This document shows positions 11,256 through 21,945 of a stretch of 64,000 nucleotides of DNA, piece after piece. The position numbers and the translations under genes are program-made. Each line of letters begins with the position of its first letter. Within the stretch, counting starts at the first letter, position 1. The stretch is from contig CM075651.1 in assembly GCA_037953625.1 (NCBI GenBank), forward strand, positions 64,962,501 to 65,026,500, in the 5' to 3' direction. A model generated the notes under the pieces. It saw only the letters and a list, made by a program, of their open reading frames with translations, did not search any database and was not told where the DNA came from. Origin of the DNA: Crotalaria pallida (Eukaryota > Streptophyta > Magnoliopsida > Fabales > Fabaceae).

Positions 11256-12667
11256 GTAAGGGGTGTTTTACCTTGCTTTAGAGAGTATTTTCTGATTAGT
11301 TTATAATACTTGCTAAGAATATGTGGGTATGCTAGTGACTGATTATTCGGGTAATTAATTTAGATTAAATATAAAGTAGGAACTTGTAAATTGAATGGTT
11401 GAATTGTGATATTAGTGCGCTAAATGTGTATCGCATGATGAATTGGATAATAAATAAAAGAGGAGTATTTTGTATGAGATGTAAACTAGATTGAGAATAA
11501 AGGAAATAAGACCACTAATAAGTTTGTGATTAAATGTGTATGTTAATTGTTCAATGTCGTCATGAATACTTAATTGAAGAATATGAAACCTTGGTTGATA
11601 TTGGTGAGTTATGTGTTGAAGTACTTAATTGATAAGTGAAAGAATTAAATGAATTAGAATAAGAGCATAGATGTAGAGCGTTAAATTGGATTATTTTGTG
11701 AATTTATCGTGATGATTGGAAGCTGTACGTATTTATTTATTGGTTTTTAATTTGATGGTGTATTTGGAAAAATATGACAAGATTAAAGGAGATTGTGGAA
11801 TTAATAAAAGTTGACACAAAAAGAGAATGATAATTATATAATGTGGAAATGTGTGAAAATTAATATATATATATATATATATAAGGAAGAGAAGAAGAAA
11901 AAGGAAAAGAGAGAGAAATATAGAAAATAGTGGAAAATAAATAATGTGATAATAGGTCCCTAAGTAAAGAAATGAGAGAAAAGAGAATAATTCAGTAAAC
12001 CGGAAAAAGAGAAATGATATATGACTAAGAAGAAGGAAAAAGAAAAAGAGAAAGAAAAAGAAAGATAGAGAAAGGTAGAAGATAAAAGCCCGATGCGGGC
12101 CTGAGAAGGCGTATCGGCATCGATGCGGGCCTGTGAAGGCGCATCGATGCGGGCCTGTGAAGGCGTATCGATTAAAGGGAAATGGAAGTCCGATGCGGGC
12201 CTGTGAAGGCGTATCGACATCGATGCGAGCCTGTGAAGGCGTGTCGATTTAAGGGAAATGGAAGCCCGATGCGGGCCTGTGAAGGCGTATCGGCATCGAT
12301 GCGAGCTTGTGAAGGCGTATCGGCATTAAAAGGAAAAGAATGGAAATGAAAGAAAGAAAAGAGAAAATGAAAAGAGAAATGCATTAGAAAAGAAAGAAAG
12401 AAAACAAGAAAGAAAAGTAAATGGAAAGACTAGAATGGAAATGGAAAAGAATGAGACTTAACGAAGATATTGGAAAGGTAATATGATTGGAATAAGCGAC
12501 TAGATACTAATAAGACTGTTGGTTGTGTATGATGCATGTTGGGTTTGCCTAAATGAAATTATATGTGCTACATGCTAATTGTATTTGACTTGGTAGGTCA
12601 TTATGCCTAGTTAGAAACTACTTCTCTACTTCATGTGTAAAGCTCACCCTTGCAACCATTTTTACAG
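11256..12667 (+). other. Putative intron inside LTR B
   Basis: Donor-like GCAAG|GTAAGG and acceptor-like TTTTTACAG|GTT stand at the same places as in LTR A. The exon-like block before it, 11158-11255, is 3 bases shorter than its family A counterpart. The segment encloses the GNRA-loop hairpin array. Confidence 0.5.
12090..12325 (+). repeat. Tandem hairpin array with GNRA-type loops in LTR B
   Basis: About eight units of 24-30 bp are present. Each holds the inner stem GCCT/AGGC around loop GTGA (once GAGA), within an outer stem such as CCGAT/ATCGG or CGATGC/GCATCG. As RNA, GUGA and GAGA are both GNRA tetraloops. One unit has GCTT in place of GCCT, which still pairs as G-U. Part of the array is repeated at 6699-6832 in the truncated LTR. 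Confidence 0.8.
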
Positions 12668-12710
12668 GTTCAAAGCTTGAGCAGACACAATTTCAGGCCG
12701 AGCAGGAATA

Positions 12711-12731
12711 ACACTCCACCACATGGAGTGT
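12711..12731 (+). other. Post-acceptor hairpin, 3' LTR of B
   Basis: Same site as 7211-7231. Here the loop is CCACA and the stem is ACACTCCA/TGGAGTGT, 8 bp, because one inner pair differs. Confidence 0.65.
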
Positions 12732-13053
12732 GCTCATTATTCATTATTTTATGAGTGAACTGATGTGATAAACTGTTATTTTTTTAATTTAAAATATGTA
12801 GTAGTTGTGCGCCCGAAACTTGTATTGGTAAGGGCATTAGGATATAATCGAATATATAATGTGCCTGTTTATATTTTAAAATGTTCTGGCCTGAACAGGT
12901 ACAAACAGGAAATTTTGGGAAAGTCCGAAAAACAGAGGAAACTCTGTCCATTTTTCCGGAAAAATATTCTTAAGTATTTTAATTTAAAAAGAAATTTTCA
13001 ATTACAATTTTTATAAAATCCTAATTTAACTAAATAAAAGTGAGGGTGTTACA

Positions 13054-14253
13054 CAAATCATCATAAGGAATAGTGAAAGAGGAAGAGTTAGAATTTTGAG
13101 CTGATACCTCATCCTCACTTTCACCATTTTCATTTGAGGCTTCATTGTTGCTCCTAGCCATGAGACAAAGATTGGCAACTTCGTCATCCGAGCTACTTGA
13201 TGAGGATTTTGCATCCTTCTCCGGTGCATCCCAAACAATGTAAGCTCTCTTGCCTTTGCCCTCTTGGGTCTTCTTTTCACTCTTCCTCAAGTATGTGGGA
13301 CATTCCATTTTGATATGTCCAATGCCTCCACATTCATGGCATTTTACTCCTTCACTTGAGCTCTTGTTCCTTGATTTGTAATCCTTGGATCTTTTATCTC
13401 TTGATGATGAACCACCCTTTTTGCCCTTGAGGAATTTGTTGAATCTTTTTGCAAATAATCCAATTTCCTCCTCATTGAGTGCATGATCGGACTTCTCACT
13501 TGTAGAGTCATCTTCAACCTCTTTTGAGATTTTGGTAGAGGCCTTGAGAGAGATGCTCTTCTTCTTCTTATCCAACTCCTCGTGTGTGCTAAGTCTTGAT
13601 AGCTCTATCTCATGTTCTTTGAGCTTCCCAAACAAGGTAGCCAAGTCCATAGTGTTCAAATCCTTAGACTCCTTGATGGCAATCACCTTTGGTTGCCATT
13701 TTCTATCAAGACATCTCAAAACTTTGTGAGTAGTTTCACCATCACGAAATTGTTTTCCTAGAGAAATCAAGTGACTAATGATATTTGAAAATATCTTTTG
13801 TAGGCCATCAATGGATTCATTAGGGAACATGTGAAATAATTCATATTCATGAGTCAAAGAATTTAATCTTGCATTTCTCACTTCACTTGTTCCTTCATGA
13901 GTGACTTCCAAAGTTTCCCACATTTCTTTAGCTGACTTGCATTGAGAAACTCGATAAAATTCATCATGGGACAAGGCGGAGAAGATGATGTTTTTAGCTT
14001 TCAAATCAAAAGATACTTTCTTTTTATCATCATCACTCCAACTTCTCATAGGAATTTCAACGACTTCTCCATTTATCATGTGTCTAGGAATATATGGACC
14101 ATCTTCTATTGCATCCCAAATTTCGGTATCTATTGCTTCAATAAAAACTCTCATCCGGACCATCCAATAAGCATACCCTTCACCATTGAAGAATGGAGGG
14201 TGGTTTATTGAAGAGGATCCTTCTTGGTGATTGCTAGAGCCCATAGTTTCCAA
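13054..14253 (-). pseudogene. gag: Copia gag (SIRE/Maximus-like), element K, cut off by element B
   Basis: The frame starts at ATG 14253, 40 bases after the primer site, and stays open for 400 codons until it runs into the end of LTR B at 13053. The N-terminal MGSSN...GEGYAYW region and the long helical body are typical of the UBN2-type gag of SIRE copia elements. One zinc knuckle, CHECGGIGHIKMEC (CX2CX4HX4C), lies at about residues 305-318. It is followed by an acidic, Ser-rich stretch. Gag would form the cytoplasmic particle and bind the RNA. No stop or frameshift was seen before the junction. The C-terminal part, with the second knuckle seen in I and J, is missing, as is all of pol. Confidence 0.9.
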
Positions 14254-14292
14254 AGGATCTTTTCGAAAAAGCTTTTACGCTCGATCTTTCGA

Positions 14293-14308
14293 CCGAGCTC
14301 TGATACCA
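14293..14308 (-). other. Primer binding site of element K
   Basis: On the minus strand this reads TGGTATCAGAGCTCGG, complementary to the 3' end of initiator tRNA-Met, 2 bases after the 5' LTR end. Confidence 0.85.
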
Positions 14309-14310
14309 CT

Positions 14311-15720
14311 TGTTGGAAACCAACAAGCGGGCTTAGCAATTACTAGAGGGGGTGAATAGAAATATGAAGGCAACAGTGACTAATTTTCGGATGTAATTAA
14401 GGAATAATTGATTTAGTACTGATTTTTCTGAAACAGGGCAAAAACACTCGAGTCTTCTTAAGAATACTCGAGTGAAATGGCAAGAACACTCGAGTCTTCT
14501 GAAGAACACTCGAGTGAATCGTGCAGAGGTGCAGAAAACAGTTTCAGAAAAATTGGCACTTTAAATCAATGAAAATAAAATCAGTCCAAAGCAGATAAAT
14601 AACAGAGTAGTAAGTAATTAAGTAAAGCTAACAACTTAAAAACAACTTAATTACTGCAGAATTACTACTCAAATTAAAAAGCCCCTTTTGAGAAAACTTA
14701 GGTTGGTTTTTGCTTGAAAGAAAAGAAAGCTATAAAAAGAGGACACCACCAATTTTATCCTGGTTCACTCTCTATAAAGAGAGCTAGTCCAGTCCCCCTA
14801 AGAACCTTAGGGGTTTCTACTAATATCAAGTTGTTAGAAATATTACAAAGGATTGATGACATGCCTCACTCAACCTAACCCTTCCAAGAGTGTACCAAAC
14901 TCTTGAATTTCTACCCCAATTTGATTTTGGTGATGAAGACTCCTTCTTCCTTAAGCTCCTTGAAACCTTCAAGAGCTCCACCAAGGTAAGAACCTCTTAG
15001 ACTTTTTGCTTGAGAACCTCTCAAGTCTTGAATGAACCTAAGACCCACTTAGGTACACTTGGTTTCCAACCTAGATTTTGAAACAAGGACTATGAATGTG
15101 TATAGAGAAATACAAACAATGATTTCTTCACAAATTAAGCACAATCTCTAACTCTTAAGACAAAGTAATAACAATGAATGAGAGGTTGAGTTAGAGAGAA
15201 TTTGTTTACTTGAGAGAGAATGAGCAAAGAGAATGTTTTTCACTTGTCTTGTCCTTGTGTACAAAGGCAATAGTGTTCAGAGTATATGTAAGAGGGAATG
15301 AGAAGGAATAAACAAGTTAAAAACTCATTTTTGTCCTCTTCTAACGTTTAAAAAATTTGCTGTCAGGACCAAAATACTCGAGTCTTTTTCAGACCACTCG
15401 AGTGTTTTGATTAGAGTTGGTTAAAATTAAGTTTTTCCAAATTTATTTTCAATTCTCTTCTCAAGTATTGATCTTATGTAATCCCAACCTTTTCAAGCAT
15501 TTTTATTATTTACCCTAGGATGAGTTTAACTCGTAAACTACCCACTCTCAAAATAAACATAAAAATAAAATTACAATTAATACAAGATGAGAATGACTAG
15601 CTAATGGTGCACTTGATCTTATTTAGACTTGATGAGCTTGAATTCTTCCTTTAAATCCATGATTTAATTATATTGTCATCATCAAAACTATAACCGCCTC
15701 ATTGGAGACTTGATTCTACA
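14311..15720 (-). repeat. 5' LTR of element K, 1.4 kb
   Basis: On the minus strand it runs from TGTAGAATCA to TTTCCAACA and is bordered by TGTAT at 15721. It carries six ACTCGAGT-type palindromes, two at about 15377-15405 and four at 14453-14516. The close match to 5626-6692 gives the LTR pair. Confidence 0.9.
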
Positions 15721-15725
15721 TGTAT

Positions 15726-16079
15726 CATTTCCAAGCTTGTCGTGTACATTCAGGGTGGAATGTACTAATGTTGTACAACTAGGAGTGCAACGTACTTTTG
15801 AGTACATATATGAAGTAAAGGATGGACGTCAGAGAGTGACATAGATTGATGGAGTTAGCATTTGAGAGTTAGACTCATACATCATGCCACTCATTCTTAA
15901 TCAATTTAAAGTTTGTTAATTGTAAATGAGTGTGAGCATCCTACTTGCATCAAGTATTTGTTAAGTGTTAACTGTGGTTGTTAAATGATTTGATGCTATC
16001 TGTTCATTATGTATATTGCTTAATCTTTTGTGCTCTATCCATTATGTGTATAGTTTTGCTTATCCCTGTGCCCTTGTAG
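15726..16079 (+). other. Distal non-coding part of LTR H
   Basis: This is LTR H sequence right of element K. It contains short complementary segments around GTACATTC, GTACAACT and GTACTT, and ends at an acceptor-like CCCTTGTAG at 16071-16079. No open frame of note was seen. Confidence 0.4.
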
Positions 16080-16082
16080 GTG

Positions 16083-16552
16083 ATGTCGCGATACATCGCT
16101 TGCATCGAGATCCGCCCACTTCCTAGTGGAGTGTGGATCTATGAGGATCATCGGGAAGTGTATGAGGGTGAGGTCAAGCTGACCTTCTATACCCTAATCC
16201 ACTGGGTCGATTTCGTCCTCGTAGATTCAGGATCCCCATCATATATACTATGCGTCTACCTCCTTTTTACACTTACCATGGACCACCTCCCCCTCGACCA
16301 GCTCGCTCTTATCATACTTTCGATTTAGACCTGTCCGCTGACACCCTTTTTCTCCTAGAGTCGTTCGAGAGAGAGACTCCCTCACCTGATCCGACGAGTC
16401 CTACTAGGGTCACACCTACACCTGACCCTGAACCCAGTGGTAGGGTACCTACTCCGTCGAGTGAGATTGAGGAGGATCCTGTCGAGGACGAGAGCGGAGG
16501 CAAGCCTGTTGAGCATTCTACCGGGAGTCAGTGGAGGGATGATGATCCATAG
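16083..16552 (+). pseudogene. Broken reading frame inside LTR H, unknown function
   Basis: An ATG at 16083 follows an acceptor-like TTGTAG|GTG. The first frame reads about 50 residues containing VWIYEDHREVYEGEVKL, then continues into low-quality text. A second frame, open through 16250-16552, gives a Pro/Ser/Thr- and acid-rich tail that includes PPPPRPARSYHTFDLD. The two halves read as one protein after a frameshift between about 16230 and 16260. The family is not recognised. Its place near the LTR 3' end, just after an acceptor, parallels the frame in the F-type LTRs (28497 and 63799), but the proteins are not alike. It could also be chance open DNA. Confidence 0.35.
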
Positions 16553-17289
16553 GTACGTGCATAGGATAGGTGATGTGGATCAGGGATCTGGTGTTTTCTG
16601 CTGCTGTGGAGGAGTGCTGCTGATGGATGATGATGACTGCTACTGCTACTGCTACTAGGAGACTACTACTTTTACTACTTTGGTTATGGGATCAGCTCTA
16701 GAGTCTTTTGTTTTGGTTACGTAGTTATAGTATATATTACCTTTTGAGATCTCTAGAGTACTGATCTATCTTTTAAGTATGTATATATTATGTTATGGAC
16801 TTGTACTTGGGATCTGAAGACTTTATGATCTGGACTATGTAGTTTATGGTTTTCATATATATACAAACCTATGTTTATACTACGACTCTGTTTCATAGTC
16901 CTATTATTTCCGCTTACTCTGATAACAATTTAAAGGATTTCGGCTACGACATTTTCAAATGGTATCAAGTACTTTAGATGAAATAACGGATGGCATCACT
17001 CAAGTTTTCGGTATAAGATTTTATTACTCAATGGGGTGCTATCTAAAGTTTTGAAGTGACATCAGGAGTTGAATGATTTCTTAATTAAGGAAAAATGCCG
17101 AATTCAGTATTTAAAGTAATACTTATTCTAATCTCCAAGATCCTATATTTTGGTTTGTGCACCCACTTCATTTAGAAAATAAAAAGGAAAAATTTAACCC
17201 TATATTTTCTACCTTCAACAAGTCCATATCCTTTCGAGTAAAAAGCTTAAATACTTTAATTACTCGTGGTTAAGTTTGAGGGTGTCACA

Positions 17290-18010
17290 GTCAAGCTCCC
17301 CAAATTAACTATACAACACTTTTCCTCAAAGCCCCTCCCTACAACCAAACGTCACCTCCACTTACTTAAAAGAGCCTTGTTAAATACTAACCAATGTTTT
17401 GCTCCTAAGCCTTTTTCTTTAGTTTGACATACTAAATCCCATCTAACCCATTATATTTTTTCCTGTCCTTACACCCACCCACAAAAAATTTCTCTAATTT
17501 TAACCAAAATCTCATCCATCTTTCTAAGAAGAGAGAAAAAAGTTATTCTACCTCCCAAAGACAAGTTTTTACCTTTCCAAGACGACAACCTATTTTGAAA
17601 GTTTAGCATTTGCAATTAGAGGAATTCCAAGATAAGAGAAGGAAAAATGACCAATTTTGCAGTGCAAAGATGCTTCCTACATTGACTCCGGGACAACATT
17701 AACACCATAAATGCTGCTACTTTTATGAAAGTTTATAGATGCTAATTCAAACCCATGAAATATAGCTTTAACCAACTAGACCTTTTCTCGAGTAGCCTCC
17801 TCTACGAAGTATAGCTTTAACCAACTAGAAATTTTCTCCTGTAGCCTCGAGAGGATAATGGTGTAATTTGCATATTGAATAATGGAGACCGGAACTCCGC
17901 CCCTACCAACAGCATAAGGTGTCAAAAGGTGTTTTCCCCGTTAACATGCATCATACCAGCCAAGCCCTCCACCACCACCAACAAGATATTGTATTCATGA
18001 ATTTCATAAG
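17290..18010 (-). pseudogene. LINE-1 ORF2 reverse-transcriptase fragment (right piece)
   Basis: Minus-strand translation at about 17590-17538 reads RLSSWKGKNLSLGGRITF, a hallmark of plant L1 ORF2 downstream of the catalytic domain. Further up the strand are text like LASGLKVNFHKSS and, near 17880, the catalytic Y-A-D-D region, here QYANYTI, so the key aspartates are lost. Several stops and frameshifts are present. LTR H separates this piece from its C-terminal part at 3931-4284. The 5' boundary near 18010 is uncertain. Confidence 0.7.
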
Positions 18011-18129
18011 AAATTCACTGACAGACTGTGGTTGATGTTCCATGGTTTAATTGTATAATATAATAGACTTTAGAAGAATAAAAAATATGAGTAGTAATTG
18101 ATATTGATTTTTCTTTTTAATTGATTAGA

Positions 18130-18240
18130 ATTTGTGGAAACTATTGAAACGATATATCACTTCATTGTTGATATGACGTAGCATTTCACTGTTGAAACGA
18201 TGTAGCACTTCATTGTTGAAGCGATATATCTTTTCACTTG
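18130..18240 (+). repeat. Short imperfect tandem repeat
   Basis: Three to four diverged units of about 27 bp contain CACTTCATTGTTGAA and CGATATATC or CGATGTAGC. No function is suggested by context. Confidence 0.6.
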
Positions 18241-18363
18241 TTTGCACTGATACATAATTTATTTATTTATTATTGTTAGGACATGTGACATACCCTTTTA
18301 TTTTTTCAACTTTTGCTCTGAGAAATCTATTTTGTGAGGAGCTCTATGCATCTAGTATTTGTC

Positions 18364-18507
18364 TCACAAATATAACAATAGGTTTGGTTCATACTTGGCC
18401 AGCAAAAAACCCATGTAGTTCAGTGTTGCCTTGCGATATTGCTCTAACTGTTTTGGATTCTTAGTAATCACTTTCTCCACAAACTTTTCTATCTCAACAG
18501 AAGTTAC
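18364..18507 (-). pseudogene. GatB-like C-terminal fragment
   Basis: The minus-strand reading from 18507 to a stop at 18364-18366 contains VEIEKFVEKVITKNPKQLEQ followed by YRK and a diverged tail. This resembles the C-terminal helical domain of glutamyl-tRNA(Gln) amidotransferase subunit B, where a segment like NPKQLEQYRGGK is conserved. The glycines after QYR are lost and the frame upstream has a stop. It is most likely a pseudogene scrap or a captured exon. The match was made by recall and not by search. Confidence 0.45.
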
Positions 18508-19703
18508 AATTTGTCATTTCCAAAGCCACAAAAAAGTGAAACATTTTCTTTCTCAGCATCAACAAAGTGGAGCAGGCCTAAAGCAGAGAGGTTTCACGCT
18601 AAAAGTTAAAGCACCAAAATGACTTTTTTTTTAATTTTAACACTAAAAAATATCATGTCTAATATCATAAAAGCTAATTAATCTAACAAATCTATTAATT
18701 TTGCAACTAAACTCATAAAACAGTAGCTTCATTCTCAATACGAATGAATCACATAATCTCTATCTGAATTCTGACTCAATCAACATATAGTTTCAATTCG
18801 AATTCAAATATTTATGGTTTGTCCAACAACATACTCTACAACTAACCTGAACCAAGTCCTTTCCTTATATGAGTACCTTAACAGTTACACCCTTAGCTAA
18901 TAGCTCGAACAAAATCCAGAAACCCATGAATAAAAGAGATATGATTTGAAATATACTGCTAATTGTGCCTTAAAGTTCTAATGAGAAAAACAGAATGCAA
19001 ACCAAGTATGTACTGATCAAAATAAAAATCCATTGAGAGTAAAAATTAATCAAAGCATAAAAATTAATGTATTGATCAGAATGCAAACCAAGTATGTACT
19101 GATCAGACTAAAGAATAAAGTCTATGTAGAGATAATAGGCAGTTCAAGTGTATATGCTTTAGAAGAGATGGAGTTTTTGATGTGACACTTTTTTTTTAAG
19201 TGATTGATGTGAAAAAATATCAATTTACCTTATTCCCCAACATTAGATGCAAGTATATTATGTTTTCATCATCATTTAAAGAGAAACTAATTATACTGAC
19301 AGCTACGTACTAATTCAAAAATGAACAATATAGATAAAGAACAAATTATCTTCACAGATTGATAAAGACCATGGCATATTGAAAATAACTTGATTCATAT
19401 TCATTAAAAAAACTTCTTAATGAAAGAGGTACTACTTGAAAGGACAAAATAACATTAATGATTACAAATTAAGCAAGTAATCAATGTCTCTTCTTGAAGG
19501 AAGTATAGCCTGAAAGTACATGATAATATTAACACCTGACAATACAATGCAAATAACAAATCAATAAGAACAAAAAGGAAAAACCAATAACCAATTAAGT
19601 TAAAAGCATGCATATAAATGTGTAAATGACATGGAAAATAGCACAAACGAATGCAACTACATCAATGAAAATAGTACAAAGATAATGATTATTGGAAGGG
19701 AGT

Positions 19704-20390
19704 TGTTATGGACCGGAAGTAGAGTTATACCTTAGTAAACCAGGTTACTGGTAGTTGAAGCCTAATTAGGGTCTTTGACCTCATGAAACCAGTTTACCGG
19801 TATTAGAGGCCCTTTAAGGGCCCAAGTCTTCAATAGAGCGGTTTATCAGCATAAAAGCCTCTCTAAGAGCCCAATACCCCTTGAAACCGGTTTACCGGTA
19901 TAGGAGGCCCATTAAGGGCCCAAATCCTCTATTCAACCGAATTGACAAAGAGGAAGCCTTCTGATTGACAAGCATAGAGAGGGAAGATTCCCTTACCACG
20001 TGTTACCGATATAGCGGTTACAAAGCTCGTAAGGAGGTTAAGCCAACCTCCTAGGATTCTTCTTACGATGATGCCAGCTGAGATACCCGTTTAGCATGGG
20101 ATACCCTCTTTATTGCACCCGTCATAAACCACTTGCAGTTAAAGGGAATCCGGTAAAGCCCATTAACGGGGAGGAAACTTAACGGTAAGGATGGAGGCTT
20201 ATATAAAGTGTACTAGAGGTGATCAGGTATGTACCTTACCCACTCACACAAACACACACAACACCCAAGTAAACGACAATAGAGCTGGTATCCTGGAAAT
20301 CAGGGTGCCATTCTTCAGTCTAAAAGTAAATAGTGGAAGATTTTGACACTTGACCGTATAGTTCAAGTACAAAAGATTCTACGACAGAAA
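19704..20390 (+). repeat. 5' LTR of element G, 0.69 kb
   Basis: The LTR starts TGTTATGGACC and matches 49093-49780 throughout with scattered changes. Several copies of the sixfold palindrome ACCGGT lie within ACCGGTTTACCGGT-like text at about 19737-19895. The last few bases (GACAGAAA) differ slightly from the 3' copy (GACAGAACA). Confidence 0.9.
20199..20208 (+). promoter_or_regulatory. TATA box of the G 5' LTR
   Basis: TTATATAAAG sits about 190 bases before the LTR end and is kept in the 3' LTR at about 49595-49604. Transcription would start about 30 bases downstream. Confidence 0.7.
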
Positions 20391-20391
20391 C

Positions 20392-20410
20392 TTGGAGACC
20401 ACAGTGGGAG
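20392..20410 (+). other. Primer binding site of element G
   Basis: TTGGAGACCACAGTGGGAG directly follows the LTR. It is unlike the Met type used by the other elements here. The tRNA it matches could not be named without a tRNA set. Confidence 0.6.
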
Positions 20411-20443
20411 CGAGAAATTTATTCCCACTACTTTTGTGACAAG

Positions 20444-21945
20444 ATGGATCACCAATCACATGAGGAACGAATCGAAACTAGCCACCATAGTGTGGAGGAT
20501 CTGAGGAACCGCTTAAGTGGGGGACGAGCTTCCTCACATCAGAAAGACTTAAGGGAACACTTGAGTGAAGGAATGAGACGTGTGGAGGCTGAACGATCCA
20601 GGCATGAAATCCCCCCTCGTGCTGATCAGGAGAAATCGCGGCAAAGGCCCTCCCTTAAAGGTGAAAGCCCCTCGCGTGCTGATCATGAGAGCAGAGGATC
20701 GTCAGATGGACGTTCACAAAGAAGGATGAACTTGGAAACGGAGTTAGCTCGTCTCCAAAAGCGTTTGGATGCGCAAGATAAGCTTATGAAAGAGCTGAAG
20801 AAGGGGACAACATTTTCCTCACAAGGGGTTGAGGATGACCCTATGAGGGAGGAAGAGCCAGAGGAGAGGGATCCTCCCTTTTCTGATCAAATAATGAGCT
20901 TTTCGATGCTTGAGAATCTTAAAGCCCCGACTAATGTGGATTCTTACTTTGGGAATTCGGATCCTCAAGAACACATAGATAGTTTTCTAGTGGCGATGTC
21001 CTGTTAAGGGGCTAAAGATGCGTATAAGTGTCGCACTTTCCCCCTGACTCTAAAGAAAGCAGCGTTACGCTGGTATTCAAAGCTGGAACCCAATTCGATT
21101 AGATGTTGGAAGGATTTAGCTGCAAAGTTCCTTGGTTATTTCACCACCAGTAAGGCGCAGCCAAAATCTGAACACCACTTGTCTCAGATTAAGCAAGGGA
21201 AAGATGAATCGCTAAGGGATTTCCTCACTCGGTTCAATTCGGAATATTTCTTTATTAATGACATTGAAGCATTTGTGGCCCTTCACTTGTTGATGAGGGC
21301 CCTGAAACCTGGTGAGTTCACTGATCATTATTTGGTAATGTACAGGATTAGGACCGTGGATGAAGTCATGGAGAGGGCAGAAAAGTATATTAATCTGGAG
21401 GAATACCAGAAGGCCCAAGATAACTATGTCACTGGAAGATTAGGTAAGAAGAATGATGCTTTCTTTTCAAAAGGATTAGGGAAAGGGAACCGAGAGGGGG
21501 AAAGGACTGGAAGAGGAGATTCAAGGGGAAGGAAACCAGATGGCAAATATGACGAGTACACACCCTTGAACGCTTCAAGGTCTCAGATTCTCCGAGAGGT
21601 TATGAATGCAGAACTAATGGAGGTAGACAGACCTCCCCCGCTGAGAAGACCACCCACGAAAGAGAACCAGCGTAAGAGATGTAGCTGGTATGGTGGGTAT
21701 GGGCATACTGATGAGGAATGTGTCCAGCTGAGAGACGCGTTAGAAACACTGATCAGAAGGGGAAAGCTGAATAGGTATGTTTGATTTTCTGGAGGGGCAC
21801 CCAATGAACGTAACCCTAGAAGGAGGACAAGGAGCCCAGTAAGGAGGAGAACCAGGAGCCCAATAAGGAGGAGAACTCGTTCACCATCAAAAAGGGGTAG
21901 AACCCCGAAGCATACCAGGAATTCACCAGCCAAAAAAAGAAGGTA
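20444..21945 (+). pseudogene. gag: gag of element G (Ty3 retrotrans_gag), two nonsense stops
   Basis: The start is ATG 20444 (MDHQSHEER), 34 bases past the primer site. A charged, coiled N-terminal part is followed by the capsid-like Retrotrans_gag region (LRWYSKL, then LRDFLTRFNSEY, at about 21068-21240). A knuckle-like CSWYGGYGHTDEEC, with Y in place of the second Cys, lies near 21680. An Arg/Ser-rich tail with RRRTRSP repeats follows. The frame is stopped by TAA at 21005-21007 and TGA at 21782-21784, both reachable from Gln and Arg or Trp codons by C-to-T or G-to-A change. The tail runs to a TAA near 21945 at a seven-A run, where the protease frame takes over at +1. Gag would build the particle. 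This copy cannot. Confidence 0.88.

Larger units (their letters stand above)
6699..13053 (+). mobile_element. Non-coding long-LTR Ty3-type element B (LARD-like)
   Basis: It consists of a truncated 5' LTR (6699-7553), a primer site, a 1.6 kb internal region without any recognisable gag or pol, a polypurine tract and a 3.9 kb 3' LTR (9166-13053). Long LTRs around non-coding DNA fit a large retrotransposon derivative, which would need enzymes from a relative. Its 3' end joins element K's gag at 13054, where the copied target would be CAAAT. The left flank was lost in a deletion. Confidence 0.8.
9166..13053 (+). repeat. 3' LTR of element B, 3.9 kb
   Basis: It runs from TGTAACATCCC to GGGTGTTACA. 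It is related to LTR A along its length: a C-rich block at 9720-10310, the donor-like TTTGAGGGTAAATCCC at 10316, an exon-like block at about 11158-11255, a donor-like GCAAG|GTAAGG at 11256 and an acceptor ending 12667. A (TA)n run lies at about 11861-11884. Open frames in the C-rich and hairpin-repeat blocks have no known domain and are not called as genes. Confidence 0.85.
5626..15720 (-). mobile_element. SIRE/Maximus-like Ty1/copia element K, internally deleted, holding element B
   Basis: The element is flanked by TGTAT at 5621-5625 and 15721-15725, a clean 5 bp duplication inside LTR H. Read on the minus strand it has a 5' LTR (15720-14311), a primer site (14308-14293) and a gag gene (14253-13054). 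Then comes inserted element B, then only the distal part of the 3' LTR (6692-5626). Protease, integrase, reverse transcriptase, RNase H and the start of the 3' LTR are missing. They were lost in a deletion that also removed the first part of B. Confidence 0.85.
4285..17289 (+). mobile_element. Solo LTR, family H, split by copia element K
   Basis: The ends are TGTAACATCCC at 4285 and GGTGTCACA at 17289. Flanks are GTGAA and GTCAA, a target duplication with one mismatch, and both sit in the same LINE. Without K and its duplicated TGTAT the LTR is about 2.9 kb. The left part carries palindromes of the type GGTAATCGATTACC at 4554-4567 and related copies at about 5146-5240. The right part carries a splice-acceptor-like CTTGTAG|GTG at about 16079, followed by a broken reading frame. 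No internal region or second LTR is present, so it is a solo LTR. Confidence 0.7.
18011..19698. other. Unassigned DNA, possibly host
   Basis: No element ends, primer sites or transposon protein motifs were seen here apart from the two entries inside it. With 49786-49810 and 52647-53735 it forms the DNA present before G and C inserted, since removing them joins the flanks cleanly at GGAGT and AATAG. It is AT-rich and mostly without open frames. Confidence 0.45.

Noticed and set aside
21583..21933. Minus-strand frame of 116 codons opposite the gag tail
   Set aside because: Shadow of the Arg/Ser-rich gag repeats.
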